From contig DUCC01000002.1 in assembly GCA_012959995.1 (NCBI GenBank), positions 62,001-126,000 of the forward strand: a DNA stretch of 64,000 bases, written 5' to 3'. Positions within the stretch are counted from its first letter, which is position 1. The number at the start of each line of letters is the position of its first letter. Made by a program: the position numbers and the translations under genes. The stretch comes from Acidimicrobiia bacterium. GTDB taxonomy: Bacteria > Actinomycetota > Acidimicrobiia > Acidimicrobiales > MedAcidi-G1. The notes under the pieces are model-generated. The model did not search any database. It was given only the letters and a program-made list of their open reading frames with translations, and was not told the origin of the DNA. Below, piece by piece: positions 1 through 10,140 of this stretch.

Positions 1-929
1 GTCATGCGGGCCGCCAATCGAGCATTTTGCCCTTCTTTACCAATGGCCAGCGACAACTGGTAGTCGGGCACGATCACCGTGGCGGTACCAGTCTCTTCAT
101 CGATCAATACTTCGTTGACTTTGGCTGGTGACAGCGCTTTCATAACGAAGTCTGCGGGGTCTTCCGAGAAAGGAACGATGTCAATTTTTTCGCCACGTAG
201 CTCGTTAACCACCATGCGAACTCGAGCACCTCGGGCCCCCACACAAGCGCCCACAGGATCCACCTGAGGGTCGTTGGAGCCCACAGCGATCTTGGTGCGA
301 TGCCCTGGTTCACGGGCACAAGAACGAATTTCCACTACCCCATCAGCGATTTCTGGAACCTCAAGTTCAAAGAGGCGTTTAATAAGCCCAGGGTGGGTAC
401 GGCTCACCACAATTTGTGGACCCTTCGAGGTCTTACGAACCTCTACGATGTAAGCCTTCAAGCGGGTATTAGCTTCCGGGCGTTCAAAAGGAACCTGTTC
501 GGCTTGGGGAAGCAATGCCTCAACCCGACCGAGGTCCAGCAGGGTGTAACGAGCATCCGTTTGTTGAATAAGACCGGTGACGATGTCGCCTTCGCGACCT
601 GCATATTCTTCGTACTTGAGGTCCCGTTCGGCTTCGCGAATGCGTTGCCCCATGACTTGCCGGGCGGTGGTGGCCGCGATACGGCCAAAGTTGTCGGGAG
701 TAACCTCGAACTCTTCGCCAATAACTTCACCCTCTTCGTCGAGTTTTTGCGCAAAGACCCGAATCTCCATCGTTTCAGAATCAATAGTCACCCAAGAGAA
801 GTCTTCGGCTCCCGGCATGCGCTTATAAGCCGACTCTAAAGCGTCGGCCAAAGCAGCAAAAAGCGCTTCTGGAGAGATCCCTCTATCTACAGCGAGGGCT
901 TGGAGTGCTTCCATCATTTCGGAGTTCAT
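1..929 (-). CDS. nusA: Transcription termination/antitermination factor NusA (C-terminal part outside the window)
   Basis: NusA binds RNA polymerase and nascent RNA and controls pausing, termination and antitermination. About 309 residues are visible: the N-terminal RNAP-binding domain (start MNSEMMEALQALAVDRG), the S1 domain (from about residue 105) and the beginning of the KH domains, where a GxxG-like segment reads VGACVGARGARVR. The gene runs off the left edge, so the second KH domain is incomplete and the C-terminus is not seen. The ATG at 927-929 overlaps the rimP stop as ATGA, so rimP and nusA are translationally coupled, as in most bacteria. Identification is by recognisable sequence and by context. 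Confidence 0.95.
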   Translation of the reverse strand, partial: MNSEMMEALQALAVDRGISPEALFAALADALESAYKRMPGAEDFSWVTIDSETMEIRVFAQKLDEEGEVIGEEFEVTPDNFGRIAATTARQVMGQRIREAERDLKYEEYAGREGDIVTGLIQQTDARYTLLDLGRVEALLPQAEQVPFERPEANTRLKAYIVEVRKTSKGPQIVVSRTHPGLIKRLFELEVPEIADGVVEIRSCAREPGHRTKIAVGSNDPQVDPVGACVGARGARVRMVVNELRGEKIDIVPFSEDPADFVMKALSPAKVNEVLIDEETGTATVIVPDYQLSLAIGKEGQNARLAARM

Positions 930-1456
930 TGCTTCACGTCGCTTTCCGTAGATGACCCGACACCAGTTGATGCAGGTCGTTCATCATTTCGTCGAGGCCC
1001 TTTTGGTTCAGGTGCCCAATCAAAAACAGTGCGTGCTTTTAAAATCTCGCTGAAAGCCACCGTGCGGGTAGCCCCATCTTCTAAACGTATGGTGGCCGAG
1101 TTGTCATCGCTGGACTCTAAAACGCCGCCGAAACGACGATCTCCCTCAACCCCTGGTTGGGTCTTTATGGTCACCGTTTCGCCCATAGCTCGAGCAAAAT
1201 GATCAGGCTTTTTTAAGGAACGTTCCAACCCCGGACTCGTCACCTCAAGGGTGTAGGTCCCATTAATAGGTTCTTCATGGTCAAAGGCCCGAGAAACTTC
1301 TCGCGTTAATTGAGCAATAGCGCCCATACCTACCCCGTCAGGGTGGTCAATAACCAAGCGAACAACGCCGCCTTCGTATTCCAGGTCGAAAAGCTCAACA
1401 CCTACCCGGTCACACAACGGAGTCACCAAGGTTTCGACTCGTTCAATTATTCCCAT
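926..1456 (-). CDS. rimP: Ribosome maturation factor RimP
   Basis: RimP assists assembly of the 30S ribosomal subunit. The 176-residue protein has the family N-terminal domain (VGVELFDLEYEGG, then LVIDHPDGVG), the ALDHEEPI-like segment (here AFDHEEPINGTYTLEVTSPGLERSL, the most conserved stretch, residues about 57-82), and a C-terminal Sm-like barrel up to about 145. The last 25 residues are a polar, probably disordered tail. It is the first gene of the rimP-nusA pair and lies 183 bases downstream of ispG, beyond a strong hairpin, so it probably has its own promoter. Confidence 0.95.
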   Translation of the reverse strand: MGIIERVETLVTPLCDRVGVELFDLEYEGGVVRLVIDHPDGVGMGAIAQLTREVSRAFDHEEPINGTYTLEVTSPGLERSLKKPDHFARAMGETVTIKTQPGVEGDRRFGGVLESSDDNSATIRLEDGATRTVAFSEILKARTVFDWAPEPKGPRRNDERPASTGVGSSTESDVKQ

Positions 1457-1503
1457 GGCACCTCCCTTGTTGTCCTTTTAGTCCTAAATGCAGCAAATGA
1501 GAA

Positions 1504-1526
1504 AGGCGTGGGCCAAGCCCACGCCT
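1504..1526 (-). terminator. Hairpin between ispG and rimP
   Basis: A perfect 10-bp GC-rich stem (AGGCGTGGGC / GCCCACGCCT) with a 3-base loop. Read on the minus strand it is followed by TTCTCATTTG, a weak T-rich run. It could end the ispG transcript or act as an attenuator in a rimP-nusA leader. The rest of 1527-1639 shows no other recognisable element. Confidence 0.5.
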
Positions 1527-1639
1527 CGTCAGAAACTGCACGATGTACGCAACAGAAGAGCATACCGGACTTCCCGCCCGTCCACAGAAAAACATCCCCT
1601 CCGTCTCGAGGACCGCCCCCATGACAGGGCCAGAAACGA

Positions 1640-2869
1640 TTAGGGCTCGGTGTGGCGGCGGATCATTTCAATACGGGTACCAGAATCATTAGCGTCCACC
1701 CCTTGGGAAGCCAACAAACGGTCACGATCTCGGGCTGCTTCCCTCTCCGCTCGATCTATATCCACTCGAGCGAGTGCCGCATCGGCACCGTGTTCCATAA
1801 TGAAATCTGCCCACTCCACCAAAGTCGAAACCATTTCATCTTCGGGAACCACCGCCGCATTACGGCCCTTGATAAACAAATGGCCCCGATGATTACCCGC
1901 CGCTATACCCAAATCGGCATCACGCGCCTCGCCGGGGCCATTGACCACGCACCCCATGATGGCTATTTGCAACGGAATCTCTCGATCAGCGAAAGCAGCT
2001 AACGCCTCTTCGGCCACCGCCACCACATCAATTTCAGCCCGTCCACAACTCGGACAAGCAATCAAGTCAACGTTTTTACGTTCCCGTAAACCCATGGACT
2101 CCAACAGTTGGCGGCCCGCTTTGGCCTCTTCAATAGGGTCAGCGGTAAGGGAATAACGAATGGTGTCGCCAATACCTTCCGCCAACAACGTGGCAATACC
2201 CGCCGTGGATTTCAACAAACCACCCGGCAAAGGACCCGCTTCCGTAACCCCCAAATGCAGCGGATGTTCGGTGAGTTCAGCCAGTTGCCGATAAGCATCA
2301 ATCATCAACGGCACACTCGAAGCCTTCACCGAAATCTTTATCTGATCAAAACCCACTTCAGAAAAATAGCCAATCTCTTGCAGCGCCGACTCCACCATGG
2401 CCTCCGGGGTCACCACGTCGCCATACTTGGCGTACAAATCAGGATGCAGCGACCCCCCATTTACCCCGATGCGAATCGGAACACCACGGTCTTTGGCTTC
2501 TCGAGCCACCACCTTGATGTGCTCAGGTTTACGAATATTTCCGGGGTTTAAGCGCAAGCAATCCACACCAGCTTCCAAAGCGGCTAACGCCATGCGGTAC
2601 TGGTGGTGGATGTCGGCCACGATGGGCACCGGCGACCGGGGAACAATCCGCGCCAACCCCTCGGCTGCCTCCGGTTCGTTACATGTACAGCGAACAATGT
2701 CTGCTCCCGCCATAGCGAGGTCATAAATTTGCTGCAAAGTAGCTTCATGGTCAGCAGTTTTTGTCACGGTCATGGATTGCACGCTTATCGGCGCGCCACC
2801 GCCCACCGGGACGTCGCCCACCATGACCTGATGAGTAGGACGACGGGGAAAAGTGGATTGAACCTCCAT
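1640..2869 (-). CDS. ispG: 4-hydroxy-3-methylbut-2-enyl diphosphate synthase (flavodoxin/ferredoxin), IspG/GcpE
   Basis: IspG is the penultimate enzyme of the MEP isoprenoid pathway. It reductively opens MEcPP to HMBPP using a [4Fe-4S] cluster. The 409-residue protein has the TIM-barrel N-terminus (start MEVQSTFPRRPTHQVMVGDV) and the C-terminal cluster domain with CPSC at residues 272-275, C307 and E314 (GCVVNGPGEA), matching the three cysteines and the glutamate that ligate the cluster. The last 40 residues form a charged extension. It lies 66 bases downstream of rseP. A TAGCCT hexamer 7 bases before the ATG and the absence of a Shine-Dalgarno suggest it can also be transcribed on its own as a leaderless mRNA. 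Confidence 0.96.
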   Translation of the reverse strand: MEVQSTFPRRPTHQVMVGDVPVGGGAPISVQSMTVTKTADHEATLQQIYDLAMAGADIVRCTCNEPEAAEGLARIVPRSPVPIVADIHHQYRMALAALEAGVDCLRLNPGNIRKPEHIKVVAREAKDRGVPIRIGVNGGSLHPDLYAKYGDVVTPEAMVESALQEIGYFSEVGFDQIKISVKASSVPLMIDAYRQLAELTEHPLHLGVTEAGPLPGGLLKSTAGIATLLAEGIGDTIRYSLTADPIEEAKAGRQLLESMGLRERKNVDLIACPSCGRAEIDVVAVAEEALAAFADREIPLQIAIMGCVVNGPGEARDADLGIAAGNHRGHLFIKGRNAAVVPEDEMVSTLVEWADFIMEHGADAALARVDIDRAEREAARDRDRLLASQGVDANDSGTRIEMIRRHTEP

Positions 2870-2876
2870 GGCGCTG

Positions 2877-2882
2877 AGGCTA
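2877..2882 (-). promoter_or_regulatory. Candidate -10 element for leaderless ispG
   Basis: TAGCCT on the minus strand ends 7 bases before the ispG ATG. No Shine-Dalgarno is present between them. This is the same arrangement seen at several other genes here. Confidence 0.35.
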
Positions 2883-2935
2883 CCTGCTATCTGGCTTGCC
2901 CCAAGGCAAGAGACTTACTTCTCGTCAGCAACAGT

Positions 2936-4351
2936 TCAACCAAAATCTGGAAGATCAACAATGTCGCGAAAAAGCGCTAGGGCAGACAACGACAACAGAA
3001 ACATCAACACCACCCAAGTAAGCGGCACCAACTTTGAGGCATCAGCGCGGTAATTGCGACCACCAAAAGAACGCAACCGCTCATAAATAGCAATCGCTAT
3101 ATGTCCACCGTCGAACGGCAACAAGGGCACCAAGTTAAACACCGCAATAAACACGTTAATGAGCACCATGAACCAGATGAACTGGTAAATACCCGACTCG
3201 AAAGCCGCACTCCCCAACCGGGCCGCCCCATAAATAGAAAGCAATCGATTCTCATCTTCAGAAGTTAACGCCACCCCGTCCGCGGCCTCACCCCCGTCGC
3301 TGCTAACCGTGCCTCGAACAAAATCCGCAATTCCCCCCGGAGTGAAAAACTTCACCAAAGCTTTAGCAGAAGCAGCCACCAACTCCGCTACCTCAGAAAC
3401 TGCTTGACCAGTAGCCGAAACAATGTTTTCGGTAACCAACGGTCGCTGCGGAGAAACTCCAAAAAAACCACTTACCGCCATAGTTTCGGTGGGCAACTTA
3501 TTGATCGCCACCATAAGTACCACTGTGTCTTGGCCATAACGCAGCGCCTCAACTCGTACCGGTCCCTGCCCTTCCAACGATGCCGGAAGATCTGACCAAT
3601 ATCGCACCGAGGTGTGATTGACAGAAACCAGTTGATCTCCTTCTTGCAAACCAGGAAATGCGGCGGCCCCAATGACCGTCAAACGTTCATTCAACCGGGC
3701 GGTCCGCACAAACGAAGTACCTTCATGGCTGATTTCAAACGGAACGAGATGACCCGTTGAGGCACGCACCACTTCGCCAAACTTTTCAAAATCTTCTACC
3801 GCTACCCCAGCCACTTTTTCTACTTGGTCCCCGCTTACTACCCCAAGGCTTTGGGCCGTCGAACCCTCAACGACCGCCCCAACCTCCCACGATGAACTAT
3901 CGGGGCGACCAATGGTGGTGAACAAAATCGTCAACAAAGTAATGGCCAACAAAAATTGCATCCCCGAACCAGCGAAAGCCACCGCTACTCGGTGAGGAAA
4001 AGGCTGGGCCCGAAAAGAACGGTGCTCGTCTACCGGCGCTACCTCTTCCATGCTGGACATGCCGGTGATGCGCACATAAGCACCGGCAGGAATGGCCTTC
4101 ACCCCGTACTCGGTTTCCCCGCGGTGCATTGACCAAATACGCGGGCCAAAACCAATGAAATACTCCGTGACCTGCATACCCGACCAGCGAGCGACCAAAA
4201 GATGGCCCAGTTCATGCAACGCCAACATGGCCACAAAAGCGCCAATCACCACCAAAAGAGAAACGCCGCCCGCCCAACCTAAAAACACCACGGTCAACAA
4301 TGCGGTGACTCGGCGTGAAGACCCGGCAGGCTCAAGTTTTTCTTCGGTCAT
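2936..4351 (-). CDS. rseP: Site-2 intramembrane zinc metalloprotease, RseP/Rip1 family
   Basis: A 471-residue polytopic membrane protease that performs regulated intramembrane proteolysis, typically of anti-sigma factors. The zinc motif HELGH is at residues 46-50 in the first membrane segment. The second conserved motif, NLVPLLPFDGGH, begins at 406 with the metal-binding aspartate at 414. Between them lies a long PDZ-containing insert (about 150-340). It occupies the same place between dxr and ispG as Rip1 (Rv2869c) in M. tuberculosis. Its ATG overlaps the dxr stop by 4 bases (ATGA), indicating translational coupling. No anti-sigma gene is in the window, so the substrate is unknown. Confidence 0.94.
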   Translation of the reverse strand: MTEEKLEPAGSSRRVTALLTVVFLGWAGGVSLLVVIGAFVAMLALHELGHLLVARWSGMQVTEYFIGFGPRIWSMHRGETEYGVKAIPAGAYVRITGMSSMEEVAPVDEHRSFRAQPFPHRVAVAFAGSGMQFLLAITLLTILFTTIGRPDSSSWEVGAVVEGSTAQSLGVVSGDQVEKVAGVAVEDFEKFGEVVRASTGHLVPFEISHEGTSFVRTARLNERLTVIGAAAFPGLQEGDQLVSVNHTSVRYWSDLPASLEGQGPVRVEALRYGQDTVVLMVAINKLPTETMAVSGFFGVSPQRPLVTENIVSATGQAVSEVAELVAASAKALVKFFTPGGIADFVRGTVSSDGGEAADGVALTSEDENRLLSIYGAARLGSAAFESGIYQFIWFMVLINVFIAVFNLVPLLPFDGGHIAIAIYERLRSFGGRNYRADASKLVPLTWVVLMFLLSLSALALFRDIVDLPDFG

Positions 4352-5505
4352 GCTTCCCGCTTAATCAAAGCCTGAGTGGCCGCTCGAGATTGTTCATCAG
4401 CCAAAAGGACTGCCTCTACCCCATCGGCTAAATCCCCCGGCCAGGCCTCAAGCATCTTTTTCAAAGTCTCGCCGATCCCCACCCAAGAAAGTGCCCCATC
4501 AAGAAAAGCTTGGACAGCAACTTCGTTGGCGGCGTTAAGCCAAGCCGGCGCTGTTTCGCCCAAACGCCCTGCCGTAAAAGCCAAATCTAGACAAGGGAAA
4601 GCCTCACGATCTGGCGCTTCGAAATCAAGGCGAGAAAGATCCGTCCAATCAATGGCCCCAAAAGGCACGTCCAAACGGTCCGGGTAAGCCAAGGCGTAAC
4701 CCATGCAAAGCCGCATATCAGGAAGCGACAACTGAGCCATCGTCGCCCCATCAGAAAAAGTAACCATGGAATGCACAATGGACTGCGGGTGCACCACCAC
4801 GTCAATTTGGTCGTAGCCCACCCCAAACAGTTCACGGGCTTCAATCACCTCAAGCCCTTTGTTCATCAAGGTCGAAGAATCCACAGTAATTTTTGGGCCC
4901 ATTGACCACGTGGGGTGATCCAATGCCTCTTCAACAGTAATAGTCGCCAACTCTGCGGCGCTTCGTCCCCGAAAAGGGCCGCCCGATGCGGTCAAAACAA
5001 TGCTGGCCACTCGCTCATGATTGTCGTTAGCTCGCAAACATTGATGAATAGCGCAATGCTCGCTATCTACCGGAAGTATCTCCGCCCCCGGAGTAGCCCG
5101 AGCCCGCTGCACTACTGGTCCGGCGGAAATAAGCGACTCTTTATTAGCCAAACCCAAACGACGGCCGGCCAACAACGTCGCCAAAGTGACCGACAAACCA
5201 GCGAAACCCACCACCCCGTTAATGGCCACCTCAGCAATAACCGCAGCCTCGGCTAAAGCCTGTGGACCAGCCAAAACCTCAGTGCCGGCCGGTACCCGCT
5301 CCGCCAACTCTTGGGCCCGGTTTTGGTCGGCTAAAGCCACCACTTTCGGGCGAAAGCGCTCTGCTTGTTCAACCAACAAATCAATGGACGAAGCCGCCCC
5401 TAAAGCAACCACCTCGTAGTCCCCGGGGCAAGCAGCAACCACCTCAAGGGTTTGTGTGCCGATAGAACCCGTAGACCCTAAAACAGCGACAGAGGTTGCA
5501 GACAT
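4348..5505 (-). CDS. dxr: 1-deoxy-D-xylulose 5-phosphate reductoisomerase
   Basis: Dxr catalyses the first committed MEP-pathway step, DXP to MEP with NADPH. The protein starts MSATSVAVLGSTGSIG, the NADPH-binding Rossmann motif, and contains the metal- and substrate-binding segments PVDSEHCAIHQCL and LTASGGPFRG expected of the family. A longer reading from a TTG at 5526 adds seven residues, but the ATG at 5505 fits family length (385 residues) better. A GAGG lies 15 bases upstream of this ATG, inside a hairpin stem. It follows cdsA and overlaps rseP by ATGA, so cdsA, dxr, rseP and probably ispG form one operon mixing phospholipid and isoprenoid genes. Confidence 0.95.
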   Translation of the reverse strand: MSATSVAVLGSTGSIGTQTLEVVAACPGDYEVVALGAASSIDLLVEQAERFRPKVVALADQNRAQELAERVPAGTEVLAGPQALAEAAVIAEVAINGVVGFAGLSVTLATLLAGRRLGLANKESLISAGPVVQRARATPGAEILPVDSEHCAIHQCLRANDNHERVASIVLTASGGPFRGRSAAELATITVEEALDHPTWSMGPKITVDSSTLMNKGLEVIEARELFGVGYDQIDVVVHPQSIVHSMVTFSDGATMAQLSLPDMRLCMGYALAYPDRLDVPFGAIDWTDLSRLDFEAPDREAFPCLDLAFTAGRLGETAPAWLNAANEVAVQAFLDGALSWVGIGETLKKMLEAWPGDLADGVEAVLLADEQSRAATQALIKREA

Positions 5506-5516
5506 AGCAAGACCGT

Positions 5517-5540
5517 ACCGCCTCAAAAAGCCGAGGCGGT
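5517..5540 (-). promoter_or_regulatory. Hairpin at the cdsA-dxr junction covering the dxr ribosome binding site
   Basis: ACCGCCTC and GAGGCGGT form a perfect 8-bp stem with an 8-base loop. Read on the minus strand, the only plausible dxr Shine-Dalgarno (GAGG) is in the downstream arm, so folding could sequester it. No T-run follows, so a classic terminator is unlikely. Confidence 0.4.
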
Positions 5541-5546
5541 TTCGGG

Positions 5547-6818
5547 TCAGCCCCCGAACAAGTTAAGCAAACGAGCGGTGTAGTAAGTGGCCGGCAAAAC
5601 AAAGAGCAGCGCATCAAAACGGTCCAACAAACCGCCATGGCCCGGCAAGAGGCTTCCCATGTCTTTAAGACCGAGATCTCGTTTAATCATGGACTCGCAA
5701 AGGTCGCCCAGCGGAGCCGCCAAGGCAGCCACCACCCCAAGAACAAACACAGAACCCATGTCGCCGGGGGTATCACCGAAAGGCGTTATCTGCCCAGTGA
5801 TCACCACCGTCACCCCAAAGGATGCGGCCATACCACCCAGCAGACCTTCCATAGTTTTGTTCGGGCTCACCGCAGCCAAAGGCGTACGGCCTGCTACACG
5901 GCCCACCAACAAACCACCGGTGTCATAAGCCACCGCCGCTAATACGGCAGCAAGAAGCATGCCGATGCCGTTGACATCGTTCAACATGAGCCCAATAAAC
6001 GAACCCAACAAACCGATATAAAGCACACCGAAAAGAGTGACCGACACGTTCAGCATCGGAGCATCTCGATCAACCCCGGTGAGGTACCAAAGGAAAGTAA
6101 ACAAAACGGTGAGCATAAGCACCACCGGTATGGCGGCTTCGAAGCGCCAGTATGCACCAAGGTTTAAGGCCGCAACCGCCACAATGCCCAACAGCGAAGC
6201 TGGTTGGTAACCCGAACGACGCACCGCCATGAAAAACTCGGCGGCGGCCAAGGTCAAAATAACCGTGGACAAGGCCACGGTAGCTCCCGTACCCAATTTG
6301 AAAGCCACCAAAACAAGCGCAGCCAAACCCAAACCAGTCACAATGGCCATGGGCATATCCCGCTCATCACCTGAAGATTTTTCTGGACGTTTACGGCGCT
6401 TGGCTCCGCCACCTCCACCACGGCGCTTCGGCGCGGACTCGGCCACCGGTGCCGGGGTGCCCATGGGGGGCAATGCTTCTTCATCCGGAGGAAGCAACGG
6501 TGGGTTGAAATCTCCACTAACCGCCGCCGCTGCTTCGGTAGCCTCTTCACCAAAGAAAAGGGTGGCTGGTTCGCCAGCCTCGCCCACCGGTTGTTGAGAT
6601 TCGTGTTCGGCCGGCACGTCATCGGCCCAACGTGGAGCTTCTTCCACCAAGTCGGCCCATTTGTCTTGTTCCGGAGGGGCGGACGGGGTATCGGTCCAAT
6701 GCGGCAATTCTTCTTCTGCCGATCCTTCACCGAACACCGAGCGCCCAGGGGCCACCTTGTCCTCGGTGGGCTCTAAGCCCAAAATACGTATTTCTTCAAA
6801 ATTTTGTTGGTCGTTCAT
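5547..6818 (-). CDS. cdsA: Phosphatidate cytidylyltransferase with a long disordered N-terminal extension
   Basis: CdsA makes CDP-diacylglycerol from phosphatidic acid and CTP at the membrane. The C-terminal half (about residues 155-423) is strongly hydrophobic with seven or more membrane segments and carries the family signature around residue 385: SMIKRDLGLKD, then PGHGGLLDRFD. The first ~150 residues are unusual: acidic and proline-rich with several Trp residues, ending in a Gly/Lys/Arg-rich stretch (KRRGGGGGAKRRKR) just before the first membrane helix. Typical CdsA proteins are about 270-300 residues. The ATG at 6818 has a good Shine-Dalgarno (GGGGAG). It follows frr by 27 bases. Confidence 0.93.
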   Translation of the reverse strand: MNDQQNFEEIRILGLEPTEDKVAPGRSVFGEGSAEEELPHWTDTPSAPPEQDKWADLVEEAPRWADDVPAEHESQQPVGEAGEPATLFFGEEATEAAAAVSGDFNPPLLPPDEEALPPMGTPAPVAESAPKRRGGGGGAKRRKRPEKSSGDERDMPMAIVTGLGLAALVLVAFKLGTGATVALSTVILTLAAAEFFMAVRRSGYQPASLLGIVAVAALNLGAYWRFEAAIPVVLMLTVLFTFLWYLTGVDRDAPMLNVSVTLFGVLYIGLLGSFIGLMLNDVNGIGMLLAAVLAAVAYDTGGLLVGRVAGRTPLAAVSPNKTMEGLLGGMAASFGVTVVITGQITPFGDTPGDMGSVFVLGVVAALAAPLGDLCESMIKRDLGLKDMGSLLPGHGGLLDRFDALLFVLPATYYTARLLNLFGG

Positions 6819-6845
6819 TGGTTCTCCCCGGTCGCTACAAAAGGT

Positions 6846-7415
6846 TCACACCTCAAGTAAGTCACTTTCCTTTGCTGATCGTGCTTGGTCAATTTCGGCT
6901 TCGTATCGGTGAATAAGATCATCGAGTTCTTGCGATGCATGCTTAATGTCGTCCTCCGACACCCCGCCATCGTCGGAAATATCGTCAAGGTCTTTGCGGG
7001 CGTTTCGCCGCTGACCCCGGAGGCGAGTCTTTCCGTCTTCGGCCATGCTGTTTACCATTCGTACCAGATCCCGGCGCCGTTCTTCGGTCAACTCGGGAAA
7101 AGTTAGACGAACTGCATGGCCATCGTTGCTGGGGGTGAGCCCCAATTCGGCTTTCATGATGGCTTTTTCTACCGCTACCACGTTGGCCGGATCATGTGGG
7201 GTAATCAGCAACTGGCGAGCTTCCGGCACGGCGAAGCTGGCCAGTTCCAACATTTTCATTTCTACGCCGTAAGCCTCAACAGTAAGACGCTCAACCAACG
7301 TAGAAGAAGCACGGCCGGTGCGGATGGTCGAAAACTCGCGACGACTATGCGTCACCGCCTCAGTCATGCGCTCTTCGGTCTCTTCGAGAACCATCTGAAT
7401 CATTTCGTTACTCAA
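6846..7415 (-). CDS. frr: Ribosome recycling factor
   Basis: RRF splits post-termination ribosomes together with EF-G. The sequence matches the family throughout, including the conserved segments FSTIRTGRASSTLVERL and LTEERRRDLVRMVNSMAEDGK; domain I is the long three-helix bundle. Start choice: a GTG at 7421 sits directly against the AAGGGG Shine-Dalgarno, leaving no spacing, whereas the TTG at 7415 has 5 bases of spacing and gives 189 residues, close to the family's 185. It lies directly behind pyrH, the usual pyrH-frr arrangement. Confidence 0.95.
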   Translation of the reverse strand: MSNEMIQMVLEETEERMTEAVTHSRREFSTIRTGRASSTLVERLTVEAYGVEMKMLELASFAVPEARQLLITPHDPANVVAVEKAIMKAELGLTPSNDGHAVRLTFPELTEERRRDLVRMVNSMAEDGKTRLRGQRRNARKDLDDISDDGGVSEDDIKHASQELDDLIHRYEAEIDQARSAKESDLLEV

Positions 7416-7427
7416 TGTCACCCCTTG

Positions 7428-8953
<1,526 letters not shown>

Positions 8954-8955
8954 GA

Positions 8956-9990
8956 CTAGGCCTCCTCAGCTACTTCTTCAACTGGAGCTTCCTCAGCGGC
9001 CGGAGCCTCCTCAGCTACTTCTTCAACTGGAGCTTCCTCAGCGGCCGGAGCCTCCTCAGCTACTTCTTCAGCCGGAGCTTCCTCAGCGGCCGGAGCCTCC
9101 TCAGCTACTTCTTCAGCCGGAGCTTCCTCAGCGGCCGGAGCCTCCTCAGCTACTTCTTCAGCCGGAGCTTCTTCAGCGGCGGTAGCCACTCGAGCCTCAC
9201 GCTCAGCGGCGTCGACGGCTGCTTCAGCGCGAGCCACCGCCTGTTCGGCTTCTTTGTCTTCAGCATCTAACGAAGGGCCATCATCTTTGCTCTGTTGACG
9301 AGCGTTGGCGATGTAACGGCCTTCTTCAATGGCGTCCGAGATCACTCGGCACAACAAGCGGCTGGCCCGGATGGCGTCATCGTTGCCGGGAATAGGGAAA
9401 TCAATAACGTCAGGATCGCAGTCGGTATCCAATACTGCAATAACTGGGATGCCCAATTTGTTTGCTTCGGTAACCGCAATGTGTTCTTTCACGGTGTCCA
9501 AAACGAAGATGGCGTCGGGGAGCCGTTCCATGTTGCTAATGCCGCCCAAGTTGCGTTCAAGTTTTTCCAACTCGCGAGAAAGCATCAACGCTTCTTTTTT
9601 GATCATGGATTCGAATTCGCCGGAGCTGCGCATGCGCTGGTACTCCTGCATTTTTGCCACCCGCTTAGAGATGGTTTGGAAGTTGGTCAACATGCCACCC
9701 AACCAACGTTGGTTAACGTACGGCATGCCGCATTTTTCGGCGTAGGACCGAATGGGGTCTTGTGCTTGACGCTTGGTGCCTACAAAAAGAACCCGGCCGC
9801 CGTTAGCTACCAGGTCGCGGGTAAACCCGTAGGCCTTTTCGATGCACTCCAAACTCTGTTGGAGGTCAATGATGTAAATCCCTGAACGGTCGCCGTGAAT
9901 GAACCGTTGCATTTTCGGGTTCCAACGACTGGTTTGATGACCGAAGTGAACGCCGGCCTCCAACAACTGTTTCATGCTTACGACTGCCAT
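8956..9990 (-). CDS. rpsB: 30S ribosomal protein S2 with an acidic repeat tail
   Basis: S2 is a 30S protein located between head and body. Residues 1 to about 230 are a normal S2: start [27 protein letters not shown], then the IHIIDLQ-type segment and [13 protein letters not shown] near 215. The remaining ~110 residues are an Ala/Glu-rich tail ending in five 15-residue repeats ([15 protein letters not shown]). Typical S2 proteins are 230-260 residues, and this one has 344. The ATG at 9990 has GGAAGGA upstream. It starts the rpsB-tsf-pyrH-frr cluster after a 150-base leader region. Confidence 0.96.
   Translation of the reverse strand: MAVVSMKQLLEAGVHFGHQTSRWNPKMQRFIHGDRSGIYIIDLQQSLECIEKAYGFTRDLVANGGRVLFVGTKRQAQDPIRSYAEKCGMPYVNQRWLGGMLTNFQTISKRVAKMQEYQRMRSSGEFESMIKKEALMLSRELEKLERNLGGISNMERLPDAIFVLDTVKEHIAVTEANKLGIPVIAVLDTDCDPDVIDFPIPGNDDAIRASRLLCRVISDAIEEGRYIANARQQSKDDGPSLDAEDKEAEQAVARAEAAVDAAEREARVATAAEEAPAEEVAEEAPAAEEAPAEEVAEEAPAAEEAPAEEVAEEAPAAEEAPVEEVAEEAPAAEEAPVEEVAEEA
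8960..9184 (-). repeat. Five tandem 45-bp repeats in the rpsB tail
   Basis: Five in-frame copies of a 45-base unit begin at 8960, 9005, 9050, 9095 and 9140. Each encodes 15 residues rich in Glu, Ala, Pro and Val. The two copies nearest the stop read PVEE where the other three read PAEE; otherwise they are nearly identical, pointing to recent tandem duplication. Confidence 0.9.
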
Positions 9991-10074
9991 GTCGTGTTTC
10001 CTTCCCCAACGGTTCTACTCGCCTCGAGCCGGCGCCGTTAAGCGACCGTGGGTGGTCCGAGGTGTTTTTAGTTT

Positions 10075-10096
10075 GTTCGAAACGAGTGTTCCGAAC
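10075..10096 (-). promoter_or_regulatory. Hairpin in the rpsB leader
   Basis: GTTCG and CGAAC pair around an inner AAC/GTT stem in the non-coding 150 bases before rpsB. A TACACT -10-like hexamer lies on the minus strand at 10106-10111. A structured leader would fit autogenous control of S2 synthesis, but this is only inferred from position. Confidence 0.3.
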
Positions 10097-10140
10097 CGAC
10101 TGACGAGTGTACCGGCTCCAAGAGGCAACGGTGGCGGGTT

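Noticed and set aside
5506-5526. Longer dxr start at TTG 5526
   Set aside because: The ATG at 5505 gives family-like length and begins just before the Rossmann motif.
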